Source: Nitrospiraceae bacterium (GTDB lineage: Bacteria > Nitrospirota > Nitrospiria > Nitrospirales > Nitrospiraceae). From it: 64,000 nucleotides of DNA. Every line of letters starts with the position of its first letter. Position 1 is the first letter of the stretch. A model generated the notes under the pieces. That model saw only the letters and a list, made by a program, of their open reading frames with translations, was not told where the DNA came from and made no database searches. The DNA lies in assembly GCA_019637075.1 (NCBI GenBank), contig JAHBWI010000001.1, positions 1 to 64,000 on the forward strand, read 5' to 3'. Of this stretch, positions 42,197-50,718 are shown piece by piece. Position numbers and translations under genes: made by a program.

Positions 42197-42286
42197 TTTC
42201 GGTTCCCACCTCGTGTTCGCTCCACCGAAGTCTGAGTCCAAAAGTTCGCCCCACAGCGCCGTTCACTTTCTTCATTCCCGCAGGCG

Positions 42287-42331
42287 GGATCTAGATAAGG
42301 ATCTAGATCCTTTGTGCTTCCATTCTAGATC
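42287..42331. promoter_or_regulatory. Repeated TCTAGAT motif between two regulators
   Basis: GGATCTAGAT occurs at 42287-42296. GGATCTAGATCC, a perfect 12-bp palindrome, is at 42299-42310. TTCTAGATCT is at 42323-42332. The TCTAGAT cores start 12 and 22 bases apart. Such spaced palindromic sites suggest cooperative binding by a dimeric regulator, for example the LuxR-type protein encoded upstream. There is no direct evidence of function. Confidence 0.45.
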
Positions 42332-42410
42332 TCAATTGATACTCCAGATTCATTGGTCTGTGCTTTCGATGCGAGTAGAGTGGCCGGCAACAGAGTTGTG
42401 AGGTCCACTG

Positions 42411-42779
42411 TTGGACAAGATCCGGGTGCTCTTGGCTAATCACCCCTTAATGGTTCCCGATGCCATTCGGAGACTGTTAGAGGAGCAAGACGATATGGAG
42501 GTCGTCGGCGCTTGTCGCGGCCCGATAAAGATTCTTCAGGAGACCGGCCGGACTAATGCCGATGCTGTAATTCTCGCGCAGGAGGGAAGCGGCGAGCCGG
42601 GGTTGTGTAGTCAGTTGTTAGCGGTCTATCCCGATCTCATGATTCTTTGTTTAGCACCTGATGGACAAACCGTCTATGCGCAACGTCTTCGTTCATGCCG
42701 TCACAAAGTACCGGCGCCTCAGATGGTGAACATCGCACACATTCTTCGCAAGCTGATTAGGAGCGGGATCCAACGTTGA
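42411..42779 (+). CDS. Stand-alone receiver-like protein
   Basis: A 122-residue protein starting with TTG (LDKIRVLLANHPLMVPDAIR). It follows the NarL receiver outline (RRLLEEQDDMEVVGACRG, TNADAVILAQEGSGEPG, YPDLMILCLAPDG) but the acceptor Asp position reads VILAQ and no output domain is present. It is probably a degenerate or regulatory receiver. It lies 214 bases after the LuxR-type gene and 47 bases before the eCIS operon. The TTG start and no clear ribosome site lower confidence in the exact beginning. Confidence 0.7.
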   Translation: MDKIRVLLANHPLMVPDAIRRLLEEQDDMEVVGACRGPIKILQETGRTNADAVILAQEGSGEPGLCSQLLAVYPDLMILCLAPDGQTVYAQRLRSCRHKVPAPQMVNIAHILRKLIRSGIQR

Positions 42780-42826
42780 GATGACTCTAGCCGCTGCGGA
42801 TCTGTGAGTACACGAGGAGGAACTCT

Positions 42827-43210
42827 ATGGCACAGACAATCTCGGTAACAATTACCGTGCAAATGGAAGCCGCTACTCCCCCACTGAAGCCCTACAATCC
42901 AATTGATATTGAAGCAGTGGATATCGTCAAAACCGACATCAAGAAAGGCGACAGTAAAGATATCGAAGTACAACCGGCATCTGATCCTAAAAAGGTGAAA
43001 TTCTTGATGATCATCAGAGACAACTATGACGACCTAGTGACGTACAAAGTGGAAGGAGGATCCAAAGATGTGACGCTTGATGGCCCTCAAGTACTTCTCG
43101 GTGCTGGTGCCGTGGGACTATTGGAACGACCTCCTACGAAGATCAAGTTCAGCAACAAAGGGACGCAAGATGTTCCGATAACAATCTACGTCGGACGGAC
43201 AGCCAGCTAG
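42827..43210 (+). CDS. Small beta-rich protein at the head of the eCIS operon
   Basis: A 127-residue protein with a strong GAGGAGG site before the ATG. It is rich in beta-branched residues (TISVTITVQME; VKFLMIIRDNYDDLVTYKVE; VPITIYVGRTAS) and seems to form an immunoglobulin-like or similar sandwich. No family recognised. Position immediately before the sheath gene suggests a structural or assembly role in the injection particle. There is no signal peptide. Confidence 0.75.
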   Translation: MAQTISVTITVQMEAATPPLKPYNPIDIEAVDIVKTDIKKGDSKDIEVQPASDPKKVKFLMIIRDNYDDLVTYKVEGGSKDVTLDGPQVLLGAGAVGLLERPPTKIKFSNKGTQDVPITIYVGRTAS

Positions 43211-43257
43211 GGCAATCAGAGTGCGAGTAGCTTGCCGAACATAGCAGGGAGGATCTC

Positions 43258-44865
43258 ATGCCAGCCCAACCAACGTATCCGGGCGTGTACATCGAAGAGT
43301 TACCCAGTGGCGTTCGCACGATTACCGGTGTGGCAACGGCAATTACGGCCTTTATTGGAAAGGCGCTGCGCGGACCAACCGATGCGCCGGTCACTATTAC
43401 CTCGTTTGCTGAATTTGAGCGGACTTTCGGCGGGCTCCACAGAGACATGACCATGAGCTATGCCGTGCGAGACTTTTTCACGAACGGGGGCGGGCAGGCC
43501 GTCATCGTTCGTCTCTATAAGGCCGTCACGGGGAGCGCCTCCAAGGCCACCTACGATGTGACGAACCTGACGCTGCAGGCGGCCTCGGAAGGGGCGTGGG
43601 GCATGATGGTGCGCGTGCGTGTTGATCAGAACCCCGCAACCGACCCCAACGCAGTAGCCGCAGCAGACAATCTAGGCGTGAACGCGAGCGACCTCTTCAA
43701 TCTGACCGTCTGGGACAAGACCACGGGGGTGACGGAAACCTTCCTCAACCTCACAACCAAGGAAAGCGCGAGGCGGGCCGATCGCGTCCTTGCTACGGAA
43801 TCGAATCTCGTAAAGGTTCTCACCTCGCTACCGGCGAATATACTCCCTGCCGCGCACCCCGGTGCGCTCACGGACCCTGATGTATGGGATTCCTCCTCCA
43901 GCAAATCTACCGGTGCGAAGTCATCACCGGCTTCCGACATCGCCGTCGACAGTGCGCCGCTCGATCTCGCGGCCTACCAGGGCAGCCAGTCCTCCAAGAC
44001 CGGTCTCTATCAGTTGGAGAAAGTCGACCTCTTCAACCTCTTATGCATCCCGCCGGATACCCGCGGCAGCAACGTACCGGATAAGGTCTATCAGGACGCC
44101 CTCATCTACTGCTTCAATCGACGGGCCATGTTGCTCGTCGATCCCCAAGATGCGTGGAAATCGGTGAGCTCGGCTCAGAGCGGCGCGGCCGGCATGAACT
44201 TGACCGGTCCCCAGGCCCGCAACGCTGCCCTGTATTTTCCTCGAATCAAACAAGCCGACCCCATGCTCGGCGGACAGGTCGATACCTTCGTCCCCTGCGG
44301 AACCATCGCGGGAATCATGGCACGCACCGACGCCCAGCGCGGCGTCTGGAAAGCTCCGGCCGGACTGGATGCTTCGTTACTCGGGGCAGTCGGCCTGCAA
44401 GTCGAACTCAACGATGCGGATAACGGACTGCTGAATCCCTTGGGCATCAACTGTCTACGGACGTTCAAAGTGCACGGACGAGTGGTGTGGGGTTCGCGGA
44501 CTATGCGTGGCGCCGATGCGGCGGCGGATGAATACAAATATGTGCCGGTCCGCCGTCTGGCGCTTTTCCTGGAGGAGAGCCTGTATCGCGGCACACAGTG
44601 GGTCGTGTTCGAGCCGAACGATGAGCCGCTCTGGGCGCAGATTCGGCTCAACCTCGGCGCCTTCATGCACGACCTCTTTCGGCAGGGCGCGTTTCAAGGC
44701 ACGGCACCGCGTGATGCCTACTTCGTCAAATGCGACAAGGAAACCACTACGCAGAACGACATCAACCTCGGCATCCTCAATATCGTGGTCGGATTCGCCC
44801 CGTTGAAGCCGGCCGAGTTCGTAATCATCAAGCTGCAGCAGATGGCCGGGCAGATTGCGACATAG
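43258..44865 (+). CDS. Contractile sheath protein
   Basis: A 535-residue phage-tail-sheath family protein. It begins YPGVYIEELPSGVRTITGVA, a hallmark of sheath proteins, and closes with the conserved handshake and core segments ALFLEESLYRGTQWVVFEPN, LWAQIRLNLGAFMHDLFRQG and FQGTAPRDAYFVKCD. The sheath surrounds the tube and contracts to drive it through the target membrane. GGAGGATCTC precedes the ATG at 43258. Only one sheath gene is present in the window; the Photorhabdus PVC cassette has three. Confidence 0.96.
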   Translation: MPAQPTYPGVYIEELPSGVRTITGVATAITAFIGKALRGPTDAPVTITSFAEFERTFGGLHRDMTMSYAVRDFFTNGGGQAVIVRLYKAVTGSASKATYDVTNLTLQAASEGAWGMMVRVRVDQNPATDPNAVAAADNLGVNASDLFNLTVWDKTTGVTETFLNLTTKESARRADRVLATESNLVKVLTSLPANILPAAHPGALTDPDVWDSSSSKSTGAKSSPASDIAVDSAPLDLAAYQGSQSSKTGLYQLEKVDLFNLLCIPPDTRGSNVPDKVYQDALIYCFNRRAMLLVDPQDAWKSVSSAQSGAAGMNLTGPQARNAALYFPRIKQADPMLGGQVDTFVPCGTIAGIMARTDAQRGVWKAPAGLDASLLGAVGLQVELNDADNGLLNPLGINCLRTFKVHGRVVWGSRTMRGADAAADEYKYVPVRRLALFLEESLYRGTQWVVFEPNDEPLWAQIRLNLGAFMHDLFRQGAFQGTAPRDAYFVKCDKETTTQNDINLGILNIVVGFAPLKPAEFVIIKLQQMAGQIAT

Positions 44866-44933
44866 AAGGGTGACCTGCAGCCCACGTGAGGAGTGGAATG
44901 CTATTGGACGGCTTGTGAATCGGAGGAGACACC

Positions 44934-45461
44934 ATGGCGCAGTTTACCGTCAACACGCATCGGTTCGACCCCTATAAGAATTTCAAGTTCCGGGTCAAAT
45001 GGGAAGGACGCTACGTGGCCGGCATCAGCAAAGTCAGCACGCTTAAGCGTACCACCGAAGTGGTGAAGCATCGAGAGGGCGGGGATCCCAGCACAAGCCG
45101 TAAATCGCCGGGCCGGACCGAATATGATGCCGTCACGCTGGAACGCGGCGTCACGCACGACGCCGAATTCGAAAAATGGGCAAACAAGGTTTGGAACTAC
45201 GGTTCGGGACTTGGCGCGGAAACGTCCCTCAAGGACTTTCGTAAGGACATCATCATCGAGTTGTACAACGAAGCCGGGCAACTCGCACTTGCGTACAAAG
45301 TCCATCGCTGTTGGGTCTCAGAGTTTCAGTCGTTGCCGGACCTCGACGCCAACGCGAATGCGGTCGCTATCTCGCGCCTCAAGCTCGAGAACGAAGGTTG
45401 GGAGCGCGATTACGAAGTGTCGGAGCCGAGCGAGCCTACCTTCACCGAGCCGCCGGTTTAA
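44934..45461 (+). CDS. Inner tube protein (T4 gp19-like)
   Basis: A 175-residue tail-tube family protein: FRVKWEGRYVAGISKVSTLK, YDAVTLERGVTHDAEFEKWA, FRKDIIIELYNEAGQLALAY and the C-terminal ISRLKLENEGWERDYE. The tube is a stack of hexamers that carries the spike and, in eCIS, the payload. GGAGGAG lies 6 bases before the ATG. A single tube gene is seen between the sheath and the zinc-ribbon gene. Confidence 0.95.
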   Translation: MAQFTVNTHRFDPYKNFKFRVKWEGRYVAGISKVSTLKRTTEVVKHREGGDPSTSRKSPGRTEYDAVTLERGVTHDAEFEKWANKVWNYGSGLGAETSLKDFRKDIIIELYNEAGQLALAYKVHRCWVSEFQSLPDLDANANAVAISRLKLENEGWERDYEVSEPSEPTFTEPPV

Positions 45462-45487
45462 ATGATCGGCGCGGACAGCGAAGACGT

Positions 45488-46222
45488 ATGCGTCCCTTTT
45501 CTGCTGGTGAATTGTTAGAAGTCTGGGAGCAAGGGTCCGGTCAGCCTCTCGCCCGGCGGGCACTCGCTCTCCTCAGCATGGCGTGCCCCGACCTCGACCG
45601 AGAAGCGCTGGCCCGCTTGAGCATCGGTCAGCGCGACGGGCTGCTCTTGTCCGTTCGCGAGTCCGCTTTCGGCGCGACACTGTCCGGCATAACCAATTGC
45701 CCGAAATGCGGCGAGCAATTGGAAACCTACTGTTACGTCGAGGACTTGCGCACATCAACCGGGTCGGCGGCCGACGAGCCTGGCGCACTCTCGGCGAACG
45801 GATACGAGGTGCGGTTCCGCTTACCAGACAGCAACGATCTGCTGGCAGCCGGCGACCAACAAGATGCTGAGGCCGCCAGGAAGATTCTCCTTGAACGCTG
45901 CGTGTTGTCAGCGCGGAGAAATTCAGCCCAGTTGCCGATTGGCGCGCTGCCGGAAGAGATCGTGGCGGAAATCGAGCGGGAAATGCTTGAAATGGACTCG
46001 CAGGCAGATGTTCACCTTGAGTTCGACTGCCCTGCCTGCAGCGCCAAATGGAGCGCCGTATTCGACATTCTCGCGTTCTTGTGGGGCGAGCTTGATGCTT
46101 GGGCGCAGCGGCTGCTGCTTGAGGTGCATTCGCTCGCATCAGCCTACGGATGGCGTGAAGCGGACATACTCGAGATGAGCGCCACGCGCCGAAGCATCTA
46201 CCTGAACATGGTCAGCGGATGA
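45488..46222 (+). CDS. Zinc-ribbon protein, T4 gp51-type baseplate-assembly chaperone
   Basis: A 244-residue protein with two CxxC pairs: NCPKCGEQLE (about 81-90) and FDCPACSAKW (about 179-188), and helical flanks. It resembles the zinc-ribbon baseplate hub-assembly proteins encoded after the tube gene in many eCIS clusters. The ATG at 45488 follows GCGAAGACGT, no strong ribosome site, and starts 27 bases after the tube stop; longer frames upstream are not supported. It overlaps the next gene by ATGA. Confidence 0.8.
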   Translation: MRPFSAGELLEVWEQGSGQPLARRALALLSMACPDLDREALARLSIGQRDGLLLSVRESAFGATLSGITNCPKCGEQLETYCYVEDLRTSTGSAADEPGALSANGYEVRFRLPDSNDLLAAGDQQDAEAARKILLERCVLSARRNSAQLPIGALPEEIVAEIEREMLEMDSQADVHLEFDCPACSAKWSAVFDILAFLWGELDAWAQRLLLEVHSLASAYGWREADILEMSATRRSIYLNMVSG

Positions 46223-47025
46223 CAAGTTACTTGAACATAATTGCCGCAAGAGCCGTCGCACAGCCGCAGTTGATTAGGCCGCGGGTCGCGTCCGTATTTG
46301 AATCGTCGGGACCTCGGATCAGGCTTCTGGAGCCGATTGCAAAGAAACCGGTCGTCCCACCGCAGCGTGCAAGTAAGAGCGGCAATGAGCAGGCCGAGCC
46401 GGCCGGCGTGGCGGAGAACATGGTTGGGCTCGCACAATCAGCGCGATCTTCCCGCGCCGAGATGAGGCTCGCTGCCCTCAAAGCAGCCGGACGACGCGCA
46501 AACCTTCAACGCGAAATCCAACCGGTTTTGCAACAGCCGCTCTCTTCGCCGATTCGGAGCGCCTCGCGACAGCCGGAATCGGAGAATAAGCCGGCCAAAG
46601 GCGGGCAGAGGGCTGAAACGCCTGATCACAAAGAGTACCGACCGCGCCCTACTGCGATTCAAAGCGAGTCGGTACACGACGAGCCGCCGACAATCTCAAT
46701 TATCGAGGAGGCGAACGTAATCGAGTCCACCCGCGAGCCGGCCGCGCTTGGCCCGATCGCCCCACGCGAGGCGCGGAGCAAACCGCCGCTTCACACCGGC
46801 GTTGTCGTCAGGCCGGAGCTTGTATTGAGCGAATCGAAGGCGGCGCCTCTCGAGGCGCCGCTGCCGTCTCAAGAAGAACTACAGTCAATTCACATCACCA
46901 TCGGACGTGTGGACGTGCGCGCCATCATGTCGCCCCCCGCAACGACAACCACTGCAATTCGCAATGCACCGGCGACCGTCCCGATGTCGCTTGAAGAGTA
47001 TTTACACAAACGCAACGGAGCCTAG
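46219..47025 (+). CDS. Low-complexity eCIS protein of unknown function
   Basis: A 268-residue protein that is probably disordered for most of its length (Pro/Ala/Arg-rich, no long hydrophobic stretch). It has a conserved-looking end: IHITIGRVDVRAI (about 229-241) and VPMSLEEYLHKRNG. Similar short tails occur in proteins at the same place in other eCIS loci, as far as I recall. It may be a flexible linker or assembly factor. It lies between the zinc-ribbon and DUF4255 genes, with overlaps. Confidence 0.7.
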   Translation: MTSYLNIIAARAVAQPQLIRPRVASVFESSGPRIRLLEPIAKKPVVPPQRASKSGNEQAEPAGVAENMVGLAQSARSSRAEMRLAALKAAGRRANLQREIQPVLQQPLSSPIRSASRQPESENKPAKGGQRAETPDHKEYRPRPTAIQSESVHDEPPTISIIEEANVIESTREPAALGPIAPREARSKPPLHTGVVVRPELVLSESKAAPLEAPLPSQEELQSIHITIGRVDVRAIMSPPATTTTAIRNAPATVPMSLEEYLHKRNGA

Positions 47026-47027
47026 AG

Positions 47028-48341
47028 TTGAGCAACGGCCTTGCAATTGCAGCGACCACTGCTGTGCTAAAAGATCTGCTGTCCAACGGGCTTAAAGCCT
47101 ATAAGGTCGGCGACATCGTTGGCGGCGACGTCACGGTCAGCGCCGTGGCTCCGGACAAAATCGACGTTGCCGGTGCCGAGGATCCCACCCAGCTCAACCT
47201 CTTTCTGTATCAAGCCACTCCCAATCAGGGCTGGCGCAACGCCGGACTACCAACGCGCAACAGGAGCGGCGAGCGCATCAGCGACAACCCCCTCGCACTA
47301 AACCTGCACTACCTAATCAGCGCGTACGGCGCCAAGAACTTTTATCCTGAGATCATCCTCGGCTATGCCATGCAGCTGTTGCACGAGACGCCGGTGCTCA
47401 CGCGAGAGGCGATTCGTAAAGCACTGAACCCATTGCCCAAGCCGCCTGACTGGCCCGCGGCTCTGAACACGTCCGAGCTGGCGGATCAAGTCGAACAACT
47501 GAAGATCTCGCCGGAGGTGATGAATACCGAAGAGATCTCGAAGCTCTGGGCTGCCATTCAGGCCCACTATCGCGCAACGGCGGCATATCAGGTGACCGTG
47601 GTTCTGATCGAGAGCAGCCGCCCGACAAAGAACGCGCTTCCCGTCGCAGCTCGCAGCGTGTATGTGGTGCCGTTTGTTCAGCCGGTGCTCGACAGCGTGA
47701 CAGAAGAGACAAGCGACATCGCGCCCATCACCGGGGTGAGTACGCTTGCCGCGAAGGGACGACACCTTCGGGGCAGGACGACTCAAGTCATGGTCGGGGG
47801 ATTCGATCTGACCGCGCACATCCGCGAGTTGCGGGAGACACAGATCACATTCTCGCTAGCACCCCTTCCGGCAGGGATGCATGCGGGTATCCAGACGGTC
47901 CAGGTCGTGCACCCGATGGCGATGGGCACACCTCCGGTGCCGCACTCGCTGGTCGAATCCAATATCGAGGCGTTCGTACTCAGGCCGATCATCACGCCGA
48001 ACCCTCCGACCGGCGTCGTGGCCTCGGTGGTCGATGGCGTGAACGTGAAATCAGGAAATATCCAGGTGGACTTCAATCCGAACGTCGGCAAGACTCAACG
48101 GCTACTGCTGCTCTTGAACGAGTTCAATCCGCCTTCAAACAGGCCGGCTCGGGCCTACAGCTTCAAGACGGCGCCGGGCAATGGCGTAGTCGATCCAAAC
48201 ACTGAGACCCCTTCGGTGACGATGGCGTTCAGCAACGTCATCCCCGGAGATTATTTGGTTCGAGTTCAGGTCGACGGCGCCGAGAGCTTGCTTGCAGTGG
48301 ATGGGACGGGCATGTACGCAACGCCAAAAGTGACGATATGA
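47028..48341 (+). CDS. DUF4255 protein, Pvc16-like cap/terminator
   Basis: A 437-residue protein starting with TTG at 47028. Residues about 1-190 are DUF4255 (IAATTAVLKDLLSNGLKAYK, LNLFLYQATPNQGWRNAGLP, ALNLHYLISAYGAKNFYPEI). An Ig-like/IPT region (GVSTLAAKGRHLRGRTTQVM) and further beta strands follow. DUF4255 proteins cap the sheath-tube end of contractile injection particles (Pvc16, Afp16). AACGGAGCCTAGAG before the TTG contains a GGAG. It overlaps the ATPase gene by ATGA. Confidence 0.88.
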   Translation: MSNGLAIAATTAVLKDLLSNGLKAYKVGDIVGGDVTVSAVAPDKIDVAGAEDPTQLNLFLYQATPNQGWRNAGLPTRNRSGERISDNPLALNLHYLISAYGAKNFYPEIILGYAMQLLHETPVLTREAIRKALNPLPKPPDWPAALNTSELADQVEQLKISPEVMNTEEISKLWAAIQAHYRATAAYQVTVVLIESSRPTKNALPVAARSVYVVPFVQPVLDSVTEETSDIAPITGVSTLAAKGRHLRGRTTQVMVGGFDLTAHIRELRETQITFSLAPLPAGMHAGIQTVQVVHPMAMGTPPVPHSLVESNIEAFVLRPIITPNPPTGVVASVVDGVNVKSGNIQVDFNPNVGKTQRLLLLLNEFNPPSNRPARAYSFKTAPGNGVVDPNTETPSVTMAFSNVIPGDYLVRVQVDGAESLLAVDGTGMYATPKVTI

Positions 48342-50350
48342 CGAACGACAGGCGGAACTGGGAAACACAAAGCAGACGCAGGTTGATGGCGGCGCTTGGC
48401 GAAGTTCGAACGGCAATTGCGCGAGTGGCCGGCGCTGACCTCGCGGATTGCCCTCCTAGGGAATCCGTGCTGGCTTACGCGACGCCGCCTGTGCGACGGC
48501 TGATCGTTCCGGTGTCGTTGGCCGAGTCCGACGATAGCGGATCCGAACCTGCTGCGTTGGACCGGCTCTGTTCCGTGTTCGGTCTTAGCGCGTTTGAACG
48601 AGCCGTTCTCTTGCTGTGCGCAGGAGTGGAACTTTGCCCTGACTTTCCGGCTTTGTGCTCGGCGGCGAACGGCGATCAGCGGATGGCCCATGCCACCTTG
48701 TCGCTGGCGCTGGCCGCCTTTGCCGAGCCGGAGTGGAGCGCGCTGACGCCGTCGTCCACGTTGAGGCGATGGCGGCTGATCGAAGTGGGCGGGGGAGAGC
48801 GGTTGATGTCCAACCCGCTACGGATCGACGAGCGCGTGCTCCATTTTCTGTCCGGGGTCTCGTACCTGGACGAGCGGCTGCAGGGCTTGGTCGAACCTTG
48901 CCCGGCGCCTGGGGAGTTGCCTGAGTCTCAGCGCGTTGCCGTGGTGCGTGTTGCCGAGGCATGGTCGGGCAACACACAACTCGGCGGAGTGCAGGTCATT
49001 CAGCTTTGCGGCAATGACGCGGCCGGGAAGCGGGCGGTGGCCGCTGTTGCTTGCGCGGCTATGGGAATGCAATTGCGCGCGGTTCGAACCGCGGATCTTC
49101 CCTCCGGTTCTTCCGAGCGCGATGTTCTCGCGCGGCTGTGGGAACGTGAGGCGCTTCTCTCGGACTGCGCGCTGCTGCTTGACGAGGAAGACGGCGCTGC
49201 GAGCGAAAGCGGGCGCGGGATTGTGTCGTTCATTGAATCGGCGCAAGCGTTCCTGTTTGTCGCGAGCCGCGAACCGCTGCGCTCGCGAAGGCGGGCGATC
49301 GTCCGCCTCGAAGTGAACAGGCCGAGTGCGGGCGAGCAGAAAGCGATCTGGAGGCGCGCGCTTGGAGAAGCCGCCGACCAGCTAAACGGAAACCTCGACC
49401 TGGTCTCGACGCAATTCAACCTCAGCCTTCATTCAATCAACGCAGCGAGCGAAGAGGCGCTCCGGCAGTGGCGGCATGGTCCTGACCGCGAGTTCGGCCG
49501 TGTGTTGTGGGAAGCATGCAGGCGCCAGTCGAGGCCAAAGCTCGATGACCTGGCTCAGCGCATTCATCCCGCCGCCACGTGGGACGATCTAATTGTGCCT
49601 GAGGCTCAGCTTCAAGTTCTGCGCGGCATTGCCGCGCACGTCCGGTGGCGGGCGCTTGTTTATGACGGCTGGGGTTTCGCCGCAAAGGGCGCGCGCGGCC
49701 TTGGCATCTGTGCCTTGTTCTCCGGGGCGAGCGGAACCGGCAAGACCATGGCCGCCGAAGTCCTTGCGAATGAATTGCGGCTCGATCTGTACCGCATTGA
49801 CTTGAGCGCGATGGTCAGCAAGTACATCGGCGAAACCGAAAAGAATTTGCGGCGCGTGTTCGATGCGGCAGAGGAGGGCGGCGCGATTCTCTTATTCGAC
49901 GAAGCGGACGCGTTGTTCGGAAAGCGGAGCGAAGTCAAAGACAGCCACGACCGCTATGCGAATATCGAAGTGAGCTATTTATTGCAAAGGATCGAAGCAT
50001 ATCGGGGGCTTGCGGTACTGACCAGTAATCTCAAGAACTCGCTCGATCAGGCATTCATACGGCGGATTCGCTTCATCGTGCACTTCCCATTCCCGGATAC
50101 CGCGCAGCGCATCGAGATCTGGCGCCGGATCTTCCCGTCGGGCGCGCCTATGGAGCAGTTGAGCCTCGAGAAGCTGGCGCGGCTCAATCTCACGGGCGGG
50201 AGCATTCGCAATCTGGCCCTCAACGCTGCGTTTCTTGCGGCCGACGCCGGCGAGCCGGTAGGGATGAAGCATCTGCTGGCGGCGGCTCAGTGCGAGTACA
50301 CCAAGCTTGAGAAGCCGTTGAGCGAGGCGGAAGTCGGTGGCTGGGTATGA
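48338..50350 (+). CDS. eCIS AAA+ ATPase (Pvc15-like)
   Basis: A 670-residue protein. The C-terminal AAA+ module has Walker A FSGASGTGKTMAAE (about 463-476), Walker B AILLFDEADALFG (about 514-526), sensor-1 LAVLTSNLKNSLDQAFIRRI and arginine fingers, and the lid LTGGSIRNLALNAAFLAA. The N-terminal half has a second, degenerate P-loop-like part (QLCGNDAAGKRAVAAVACAA; LLDEEDGAA). Such ATPases are part of all eCIS loci; they may load payloads or act in assembly. It is encoded between DUF4255 and the small protein, with ATGA overlaps on both sides. Confidence 0.93.
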   Translation: MTNDRRNWETQSRRRLMAALGEVRTAIARVAGADLADCPPRESVLAYATPPVRRLIVPVSLAESDDSGSEPAALDRLCSVFGLSAFERAVLLLCAGVELCPDFPALCSAANGDQRMAHATLSLALAAFAEPEWSALTPSSTLRRWRLIEVGGGERLMSNPLRIDERVLHFLSGVSYLDERLQGLVEPCPAPGELPESQRVAVVRVAEAWSGNTQLGGVQVIQLCGNDAAGKRAVAAVACAAMGMQLRAVRTADLPSGSSERDVLARLWEREALLSDCALLLDEEDGAASESGRGIVSFIESAQAFLFVASREPLRSRRRAIVRLEVNRPSAGEQKAIWRRALGEAADQLNGNLDLVSTQFNLSLHSINAASEEALRQWRHGPDREFGRVLWEACRRQSRPKLDDLAQRIHPAATWDDLIVPEAQLQVLRGIAAHVRWRALVYDGWGFAAKGARGLGICALFSGASGTGKTMAAEVLANELRLDLYRIDLSAMVSKYIGETEKNLRRVFDAAEEGGAILLFDEADALFGKRSEVKDSHDRYANIEVSYLLQRIEAYRGLAVLTSNLKNSLDQAFIRRIRFIVHFPFPDTAQRIEIWRRIFPSGAPMEQLSLEKLARLNLTGGSIRNLALNAAFLAADAGEPVGMKHLLAAAQCEYTKLEKPLSEAEVGGWV

Positions 50351-50718
50351 CACAAGGCTCTGGCGGGGGCATGAATCGGAACAGTTCAAACGGGTTGTCT
50401 GGCATCCGTCCGCTGGTGAGACCCGCGGCAGGCCTCATTGCGAAACCGGTGGAGACTGGGCCTTCTCCGCGGCGATCGATAGAGGTTCACATTGAGGAGC
50501 TGGTGTTGCACGGTTTCTCTCAAGCGGACCGGCGCCCCATCGCCGACGCGGTTGAACGCGAGTTGTCGTCTTTGTTCCTTCGAGAGGGCCTGCCCGCCGA
50601 CCGGTCATTTGAGATCGAACGCATGAACGGCGGGACTTTTCGAGTGGACGAAAAGGACCGGGAAGGGTCCACGGGCAAAGGGGCAGCGCGCGCGATTTAC
50701 GGAGGCTTGAGTCGATGA
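50347..50718 (+). CDS. Small eCIS-associated protein
   Basis: A 123-residue protein. After a Gly/Ser/Asn-rich head it has the compact segment VHIEELVLHGFSQADRRPIA then DAVERELSSLFLREGLP, followed by a short polar tail. The same HIEELVLHGF-type segment is met in small proteins next to eCIS DUF4157 genes; function unknown. It sits between the ATPase and the DUF4157 gene by ATGA overlaps, so it may help loading of the payload; this is inferred. Confidence 0.7.
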   Translation: MTQGSGGGMNRNSSNGLSGIRPLVRPAAGLIAKPVETGPSPRRSIEVHIEELVLHGFSQADRRPIADAVERELSSLFLREGLPADRSFEIERMNGGTFRVDEKDREGSTGKGAARAIYGGLSR

